Assembly: GCF_026236535.1 (NCBI RefSeq) | Contig: NZ_JAHTMW010000014.1 | Coordinates: 1-64,000, forward strand | DNA: 64,000 bases | Reading direction: 5' to 3' | Source: Streptomyces sp. SKN60 | Lineage (GTDB): Bacteria > Actinomycetota > Actinomycetes > Streptomycetales > Streptomycetaceae | Shown here: in pieces, positions 58,973 through 64,000 of the stretch | How positions within the stretch are numbered: the first letter of the stretch is position 1 | Layout: each line of letters starts with the position of its first letter | Program-made: the position numbers and the translations under genes | The notes under the pieces: model-generated | What the model saw: only the letters and a program-made list of their open reading frames with translations | Told to the model about the DNA's origin: nothing | Databases searched by the model: none

Positions 58973-59922
58973 ACGATCTTTCCGAAGAGCTCGCCGGACG
59001 CCATCTTCTCGAAGCCCTCGCGGGCCCGGTCGAGCGGCAGCACCTCGTCGATCACCGGGCGGACGCCGGTGGCCGCGCAGAAGGACAGCAGGTCCTCCAG
59101 CTCGTCCTTGGAGCCCATGGTGGAGCCGACCACCTTGAGCTCCAGGAAGAAGATCCGGGTGAGTTCGGCGTGCGCGGGGCGGTCGCCGCTGGTGGCGCCG
59201 GAGATGACCAGGGTGCCGCCGGGGCGCAGCGACTTGACGGAGTGGGACCAGGTGGCGGCGCCGACCGTCTCGATGACCGCGTCGACGCGCTGCGGCAGCC
59301 GCGCGCCGGGCTCGTAGGCCTCGACGGCGCCGAGCTCGACGGCCCGCTTCCGCTTGGCCTCGTCGCGGCTGGTGGCGTAGACCCGCAGCCCGGCCGCCTT
59401 GCCGAGCGCGATCGCGGCGGTCGCGACACCGCCGCCCGCGCCCTGCACGAGCACCGAGTCGCCGGGCCGTACACCGGCGTTGGTGAACAGCATCCGGTAC
59501 GCGGTGAGCCAGGCGGTCGGCAGACAGGCGGCCTCCTCGAAGGAGAGCTCCTTCGGCTTGGGCAGCACGTTCCAGCTGGGGACGGTGACCCGCTCGGCGA
59601 AGGTCCCCTGGTAGCGCTCGGTGAGGATGGAGCGCGGCTCGTCGGGGCCGACGCCGTGGCCGGTCTGGCCGATGACGGAGTGCAGCACGACCTCGTTGCC
59701 GTGCTCGTCGATGCCCGCGGCGTCGCAGCCGAGGATCATCGGCAGCTTCTCCTCGGGCAGTCCGACCCCGCGCAGCGACCACAGGTCGTGGTGGTTGAGC
59801 GAGGCGGCCTTCACGGTGACGGTGGTCCAACCGGGCCGCGCCTCGGGCTCGGGGCGCTCCCCCAGTTCGAGGCCGTTCAGCGGCTGGTCGCGGTCGATTC
59901 GGGCGGCATAGGCAGCGAACAT
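58957..59922 (-). CDS. MDR-family quinone oxidoreductase-like protein
   Basis: This 321-residue protein of the medium-chain dehydrogenase/reductase family has a GroES-like N-terminal domain (KAASLNHHDLWSLRGVG, ILGCDAAGIDEHG) and a Rossmann domain with VQGAGGGVATAAIALGKAAG for NADPH. It lacks the four-cysteine structural zinc site and the catalytic Cys, so it belongs to the zinc-free quinone oxidoreductase/enoyl reductase-like group despite usual annotation as zinc-binding dehydrogenase. The start ATG 59922 gives the normal length. It lies downstream of malic enzyme on the same strand, but a terminator separates them. Confidence 0.88.
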   Translation of the reverse strand: MFAAYAARIDRDQPLNGLELGERPEPEARPGWTTVTVKAASLNHHDLWSLRGVGLPEEKLPMILGCDAAGIDEHGNEVVLHSVIGQTGHGVGPDEPRSILTERYQGTFAERVTVPSWNVLPKPKELSFEEAACLPTAWLTAYRMLFTNAGVRPGDSVLVQGAGGGVATAAIALGKAAGLRVYATSRDEAKRKRAVELGAVEAYEPGARLPQRVDAVIETVGAATWSHSVKSLRPGGTLVISGATSGDRPAHAELTRIFFLELKVVGSTMGSKDELEDLLSFCAATGVRPVIDEVLPLDRAREGFEKMASGELFGKIVLKTD

Positions 59923-60033
59923 GGCCCCGACCCTAGGCGCGCACCCGGTGATCGCGTAACCACACCCCGCTGTGACGCGCGTCCCTCATCCAGGCCCCGG
60001 CACGGCACGTACACGAAAGCCCCACCCACGCGA

Positions 60034-60070
60034 AAGCCCCGCCCGGTTCGGCCGAACCCGGGCGAGGCTT
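60034..60070 (-). terminator. Intrinsic terminator after the malic enzyme gene
   Basis: AAGCCCCGCCCGGTTCG (60034-60050) and CGAACCCGGGCGAGGCTT (60053-60070) form a long stem with one bulge and a GC loop, about 50 bases downstream of the stop codon. A 17-base imperfect tandem duplication (60011-60027 and 60028-60044) repeats the left arm. Confidence 0.85.
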
Positions 60071-60121
60071 CCTCTCGACTTGCGCGGCGCACGAGGCGCG
60101 GGGCGCGATACGCGCTGCGCG

Positions 60122-61333
60122 TCAGCGGCGGGCGACGCCCTCCGCGCGGGCGGCGGCGGCGACCGCGGAGGCGACGGCCGGGGCCACGCGCTCGTCGAAC
60201 GGCGACGGGATCACGCAGTCCGCGGACAGGTCGTCGCCGACCACGCCGGCGATGGCGTCGGCCGCGGCGATCTTCATGCCCTCGGTGATCCGGGAGGCCC
60301 GGACCTGGAGCGCGCCGGCGAAGATGCCGGGGAACGCGAGGACGTTGTTGATCTGGTTCGGGTAGTCCGAACGGCCGGTGGCCACGACCGCCGCGTACTT
60401 GTGCGCGACGTCGGGGTGCACCTCGGGGTTCGGGTTGGCCATGGCGAACACGAAGGCGTTCGGCGCCATGGCCGCGACGGCCGCCTCGGGCACCGTACCG
60501 CCGGAGACGCCGATGAAGACGTCCGCGCCGGCCAGGGCGGTCTCCAGGGAGCCGGAGAGGCCCGCCTTGTTGGTGAGCCCGGCGATCTCGCGCTTGACGT
60601 CCGTCAGGTCGGTCCGGTCGCTGCTCACGATGCCCTTGCGGTCGGTCACGGCGACGTCGCCGATGCCCGCCGACAGCAGGAACTTCGCGATGGCCACACC
60701 GGCCGCGCCCGCGCCGGAGATGACGGCGCGCAGGTCGCCCAGGGTGCGGCCGGTCAGCTTTGCCGCGTTGCGCAGGGCCGCGAGCGTCACGATCGCGGTG
60801 CCGTGCTGGTCGTCGTGGAAGACCGGGATGTCCAGGCGCTCCTGGAGCTTGCGCTCGATCTCGAAGCACCGGGGCGCCGAGATGTCCTCCAGGTTCACGC
60901 CGCCGAAGGACGGGGCGAGCCGGACGACGGTCTCGACGATCTCGTCGGCGTCGGTGGTGGCGAGCGCGATCGGAACCGCGTCCACGCCGCCGAACTGCTT
61001 GAAGAGGATGGCCTTCCCCTCCATGACCGGGAGGGAGGCCTCCGGGCCGATGTCGCCGAGGCCGAGCACCGCCGTGCCGTCGGTCACGACCGCGACGACC
61101 TGGGACTTCCAGGTGTAGTCGTTGACCAGCTCGGGCTGCTCCGCGATTGCCGTGCACACCTTGGCGACGCCGGGCGTGTACGCGAGGGACAGGTCGTCCT
61201 TGTCGCGCAGCGGCACCGTGGCCGAAATGGCCATCTTGCCGCCGCGGTGCAGCGCGAACGCCGGGTCGAAGGGCTCCTCGGGAGCCCCTTCCGTACCGGT
61301 CTCGCTGCGAGGATTGACGATCTCCGCTGCCAT
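60122..61333 (-). CDS. NAD(P)-dependent malic enzyme
   Basis: This 403-residue decarboxylating malate dehydrogenase converts malate to pyruvate and CO2 with reduction of NAD(P). Visible elements are AYTPGVAKVC with the conserved Tyr, a GTAVLGLGDIGPEASLPVME segment, the metal-binding HDDQHGTA, the dinucleotide loop GAGAAGVAIAKF and a MANPNPE segment. It is the short bacterial form without the phosphotransacetylase-like extension of MaeB. It supplies reducing power for lipid and polyketide synthesis in streptomycetes. The start ATG 61333 follows AAGGGG. Cofactor preference cannot be read with certainty. Confidence 0.95.
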   Translation of the reverse strand: MAAEIVNPRSETGTEGAPEEPFDPAFALHRGGKMAISATVPLRDKDDLSLAYTPGVAKVCTAIAEQPELVNDYTWKSQVVAVVTDGTAVLGLGDIGPEASLPVMEGKAILFKQFGGVDAVPIALATTDADEIVETVVRLAPSFGGVNLEDISAPRCFEIERKLQERLDIPVFHDDQHGTAIVTLAALRNAAKLTGRTLGDLRAVISGAGAAGVAIAKFLLSAGIGDVAVTDRKGIVSSDRTDLTDVKREIAGLTNKAGLSGSLETALAGADVFIGVSGGTVPEAAVAAMAPNAFVFAMANPNPEVHPDVAHKYAAVVATGRSDYPNQINNVLAFPGIFAGALQVRASRITEGMKIAAADAIAGVVGDDLSADCVIPSPFDERVAPAVASAVAAAARAEGVARR

Positions 61334-61879
61334 TGGGTTGACCCCTTAAGTCTTCTTCATTTGAGGGTGGCCACTCCCGGTTGAGGAGGGGTGGGTGGGT
61401 CCCGCGGCCGCCTTGTCTGGCAGCCGCGCGGGCGCGCCGCACAACGCGCCCTGAGCCCCGGATGAGGGGTGTAAGGATCCTTCTTACCGGACAGACGGGT
61501 CCGGAGACGAGTCGATACCTCCTCGGTGACGCGACTCATACCGAGTGCTACCGGCCCTGAACGGAGCACGGATAGAGAATGACTCGTCACTCGATGTCCG
61601 ATAGGTGCCCCGAGCACCCGAATAGCCGTCTTCGTGTCGTCCGAATGGCGAGATGAACAGGAGAATTTACGGTCCCTTGGGCACCTTCCCGCAGAAGGTT
61701 TCGCCTTGGGGGGACTGGCCGCCGCGATTCGGCCACGACCCGTTATCCGATTTTGACATCCGTGGCCGTCGGTTTGAGGCAGTCCGAATGGCAAGATGCC
61801 GTAATCACACGAGGTCGCGGCACTCGAAGGTGCGTGCGCGGCCTAAGGCAACTCCCTCACCTGCCGGAGGAACCCGACC
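61334..61879. promoter_or_regulatory. Divergent regulatory region between malic enzyme and ABC transporter
   Basis: This 546-base gap contains GTAAGGATCCTTCTTAC (61471-61487), which includes the palindrome AAGGATCCTT, upstream of malic enzyme. GAGTCG and CGACTC arms lie near 61508 and 61530. A 17-base direct repeat GTCCGAATGGCRAGATG is found at 61639-61655 and 61782-61798. TTGACA at 61753 is a perfect -35, but the -10 is poor. GGAGGAA precedes the transporter start. No convincing gene is seen. Confidence 0.6.
61639..61798 (+). repeat. 17-base direct repeat upstream of the ABC transporter operon
   Basis: GTCCGAATGGCGAGATG at 61639-61655 and GTCCGAATGGCAAGATG at 61782-61798 differ at one base and are 143 bases apart. 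The copy nearer the gene lies about 80 bases from the substrate-binding protein start. They may be binding sites for one regulator. Confidence 0.7.
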
Positions 61880-62851
61880 ATGACCGCACGCTCCACGCGC
61901 TCGACGACCGCTGCCAAGACCCGTACGTCCCGTCTTGCCGCGGTCGCCGCCATCGCGGTCGCCGGCTCGATGCTGATGACCGCCTGTGGCGACCAGACCA
62001 ACGACAGCGGCGCCACCAAGACGGGCGGTTCCTCCGCCCCGGCCGCCGACAAGGCCCCCCTCTTCTCGAAGCTCCCGGCCGACATCCAGAAGGCCGGCGT
62101 CATCAAGGTCGGCACGGACGCCTCGTACGCGCCGATGGAGTTCACCGAGGGCGGCAAGATCGTGGGTGTCGACCCCGACATCGCCGAGGCCCTGAGCAAG
62201 CAGCTCGGTGTGAAGTTCGAGTTCACCTCGGGCACCTTCGACGGCCTGATCACCTCGATCTACACCGGCCGCCAGGACCTGATCATGTCGTCCATGACGG
62301 ACAACAAGAAGCGTCAGGAGGGCCTGGACGACAACGGGAAGAAGATCGGCAAGGGCATCGACTTCGTCGACTACTTCAGCTCCGGCGTCTCCCTGCTGGT
62401 CAAGAAGGGCAACCCGCAGGGCATCAACTCCCTCGACGACCTGTGTGGCAAGACCGTCGCCGTGCAGCGCGGCACGATCTACGAGGACACCTTCAAGGCC
62501 CAGGCGACCAAGTGCGGCGCCAACAAGCTGACGATCCAGGCCTTCGACACCGACGCCGAGGCGCAGACCCGCGTCAAGGCCGGCGGCGCCGTGGCCGACC
62601 TGAACGACTACCCGGTCGCCGCGTACATCGCGAAGACCTCGGGCGGCGGCAACGACTTCGAGGTCGTCGGCAGCCAGAGCGACGTCGGCCTCTTCGGCAT
62701 CGGTGTGTCCAAGGACAAGACGCAGCTGCGCGACGCCGTCAAGGACGCGCTCGACGCGATCATCAAGGACGGGTCCTACGCCGAGGCCCTCAAGAAGTGG
62801 AACGTCGAGGGCAGCGCCGTGCAGTCGGCCACCGTCAACGCCGGCAAGTGA
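61880..62851 (+). CDS. Amino-acid ABC transporter substrate-binding lipoprotein
   Basis: This 323-residue lipoprotein has signal peptide and lipobox MLMTACG with Cys36, then a periplasmic-binding protein type 2 fold: IKVGTDASYAPMEFTEGGKI, VGVDPDIAEALSKQLGVK, FDGLITSIYTGRQDLIMSSM and the hinge LCGKTVAVQRGTIYED. These are signatures of the family-3 (polar amino acid, e.g. glutamate/glutamine) binding proteins. The start ATG 61880 follows GGAGGAA. It is first in an operon with permease and ATPase genes; the exact substrate is unknown. Confidence 0.95.
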   Translation: MTARSTRSTTAAKTRTSRLAAVAAIAVAGSMLMTACGDQTNDSGATKTGGSSAPAADKAPLFSKLPADIQKAGVIKVGTDASYAPMEFTEGGKIVGVDPDIAEALSKQLGVKFEFTSGTFDGLITSIYTGRQDLIMSSMTDNKKRQEGLDDNGKKIGKGIDFVDYFSSGVSLLVKKGNPQGINSLDDLCGKTVAVQRGTIYEDTFKAQATKCGANKLTIQAFDTDAEAQTRVKAGGAVADLNDYPVAAYIAKTSGGGNDFEVVGSQSDVGLFGIGVSKDKTQLRDAVKDALDAIIKDGSYAEALKKWNVEGSAVQSATVNAGK

Positions 62852-62880
62852 CCTCCTCGTTCCACTGAAGGGCAGTCGTC

Positions 62881-63834
62881 GTGACTGACAAGATCTCCAA
62901 GGAGCCGTCGGACGCGCGTCCGGCCGGCTCCGGCCCCTCGGGCGTCCCGTACGAGGCGATCAAGGCGATCCCGGTGCGCCACTACGGGCGCTGGGTCAGC
63001 GCCGTCGTGGTGGTCGCGCTCCTCGGATGGCTCATCTACGCGTTCTCCCAGGGCAACATCATCTGGGACACCGTGTGGGACAAGGTGTTCGACCCGTCCG
63101 TCATCGACGGTCTCGGCAACACCGTGATCATCAGCGTCGCCTCCATGGCGCTGGGCCTCGTGCTCGGCATCCTGTTCGCGGTGATGCGCCTGTCGAAGAA
63201 CCCGGTCACCGGCGCGGTCGCGTGGCTGTACATCTGGTTCTTCCGGGGCACCCCGGTGTACGTGCAGCTGCTGGTGTGGTTCAACCTGTCGCTGATCTTC
63301 CAGTACATCAACCTCGGGCCGATCTACAAGAACGAGACCGTGGACGTCATGACGCCGTTCATGGTGGCCCTGCTCGGCCTCGGCCTGAACGAGGGCGCCT
63401 ACATGGCGGAGATCGTCCGAGCCGGCATCCAGTCGGTCGACGAGGGCCAGACCGAGGCGGCGCACGCGCTCGGCATGTCGCAGACGAAGACCATGTGGCG
63501 GGTCGTGCTGCCGCAGGCCATGCGCGTGATCGTGCCGCCGACGGGCAACGAGTTCATCAACATGCTGAAGACCTCGTCGCTGGTCTCGGCCGTGCAGTAC
63601 ACCGAGCTCCTGCGGGCCTCCTCGAACATCGGTAACACGGCCGGCGCCGTGATGGAGATGCTCTTCGTGGCCTCGATCTGGTACCTCGCGCTGACCAGCG
63701 TGTTCAGCGTCGGCCAGTACTACCTGGAGCGCCGCTTCGCCCGCGGTTCGACCCGTAACCTGCCGCCCACCCCGTGGCAGCGCGTCAAGAAGAACGTCAT
63801 CATCTTCAAGCGTTCCCCGGAGGCAACGGCATGA
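62881..63834 (+). CDS. Amino-acid ABC transporter permease
   Basis: This 317-residue inner-membrane permease of the HisM/GlnP type has about five membrane helices. The cytoplasmic EAA loop, EGQTEAAHALGMSQTKTMWR, contacts the ATPase, and NEGAYMAEIVRAGIQSVDEG precedes it. A hydrophilic N-terminal extension of about 45 residues is present. The start GTG 62881 lies 29 bases after the substrate-binding protein stop. It ends with an ATGA overlap into the ATPase gene. Confidence 0.95.
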   Translation: MTDKISKEPSDARPAGSGPSGVPYEAIKAIPVRHYGRWVSAVVVVALLGWLIYAFSQGNIIWDTVWDKVFDPSVIDGLGNTVIISVASMALGLVLGILFAVMRLSKNPVTGAVAWLYIWFFRGTPVYVQLLVWFNLSLIFQYINLGPIYKNETVDVMTPFMVALLGLGLNEGAYMAEIVRAGIQSVDEGQTEAAHALGMSQTKTMWRVVLPQAMRVIVPPTGNEFINMLKTSSLVSAVQYTELLRASSNIGNTAGAVMEMLFVASIWYLALTSVFSVGQYYLERRFARGSTRNLPPTPWQRVKKNVIIFKRSPEATA

Positions 63835-64000
63835 CCGGTCAGCCCATGGTCAAGGCCGAAGGCGTCCACAAGTCCTACGGCGCGGCCCACATCCTTCGCG
63901 GCATCGACCTGGAGGTGCAGAACGGCGAGGTCTTCTGCCTCGTCGGCCCCTCCGGCTCCGGGAAGTCCACCTTCCTGCGCTGCATCAACCACCTGGAGCG
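63831..64000 (+). CDS. Amino-acid ABC transporter ATP-binding protein, partial
   Basis: Only the first 56 or so residues are in the window, including VKAEGVHKSYGAAHILRGID and Walker A GPSGSGKSTFLRC. These are typical of GlnQ-like ATPases of polar amino-acid transporters. The ATG at 63831 overlaps the permease stop by four bases. The gene continues beyond the right edge. Confidence 0.95.
   Translation, partial: MTGQPMVKAEGVHKSYGAAHILRGIDLEVQNGEVFCLVGPSGSGKSTFLRCINHLE

Noticed and set aside
1..64000. tRNA, rRNA, riboswitch or secondary-metabolite cluster
   Set aside because: No cloverleaf, rRNA-like or known riboswitch segment and no PKS/NRPS core gene was recognised by eye; a covariance-model search would be needed to exclude small RNAs.

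Overview
The window is high-GC, densely packed actinobacterial DNA and almost certainly comes from a Streptomyces chromosome. The evidence is a conservon (cvnABCD), DUF397/DUF5753 regulator pairs, a fused E2-E1 2-oxoglutarate decarboxylase (Kgd), a lon gene with HAIR- and ClgR-like upstream sites, a DUF6104 micro-protein and frequent GTG/TTG starts. No rRNA, tRNA or CRISPR was found. The housekeeping landmarks (lon, two-component pair, kgd, malic enzyme, amino-acid ABC transporter) form a conserved backbone, with accessory blocks placed between them.

Layout. 1-12.1 kb: a secreted RHS polymorphic toxin (YD repeats, an inserted ricin-type lectin, a HINT domain and an unassigned C-terminal toxin) with a translationally coupled immunity gene, divergent from a secreted DNRLRE/FG-GAP protein. 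12.2-16.8 kb: two divergent non-heme di-iron proteins, a TetR regulator, a small conserved protein and a secreted NlpC/P60 hydrolase. 16.7-22.5 kb: conservon cvnABCD running into a styrene-monooxygenase-like flavoprotein. 22.9-31.1 kb: a PP2C-like protein, MarR regulator, GH25 muramidase, membrane-anchored AA10 LPMO with a DasR-like site upstream, an XRE/DUF397 pair, a lower-GC patch (small secreted protein and VanZ-like membrane protein), and a YbdK-type carboxylate-amine ligase. 31.2-41.9 kb: lon, GNAT, lipoprotein, spermidine-synthase-like methyltransferase, response regulator and sensor kinase, and kgd.

41.97-54.25 kb is the most unusual region: about 12 kb of minus-strand genes that look like a biological-conflict island. 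The first transcription unit encodes a CU044_2847/Trypco1 protein, a trypsin-like protease fused to a VMAP-C-like domain, a MoxR AAA+ ATPase and a SAV_2336-type vWA/TPR protein. A MITE-like element lies between the protease and ATPase genes. A terminator-like hairpin separates this unit from a second one encoding a 64-residue peptide, an aKG-HExxH-type peptide beta-hydroxylase and an FxsT-type TIR-like/NB-ARC/TPR protein. The FxSxx-COOH radical SAM enzyme FxsB is not in the window, and the peptide lacks the FxSxx terminus, so this looks like a hydroxylase-only variant of that RiPP-like system placed beside a VMAP/MoxR system.

54.35-64 kb: DUF6104, a hypothetical membrane protein, a DUF4097-PadR pair, a secreted GH5 glycosidase, an MDR-family oxidoreductase, a malic enzyme, and the start of a polar amino-acid ABC transporter operon that runs off the right edge.

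All functional names rest on motifs and family resemblance read from the sequence. No database search was possible.
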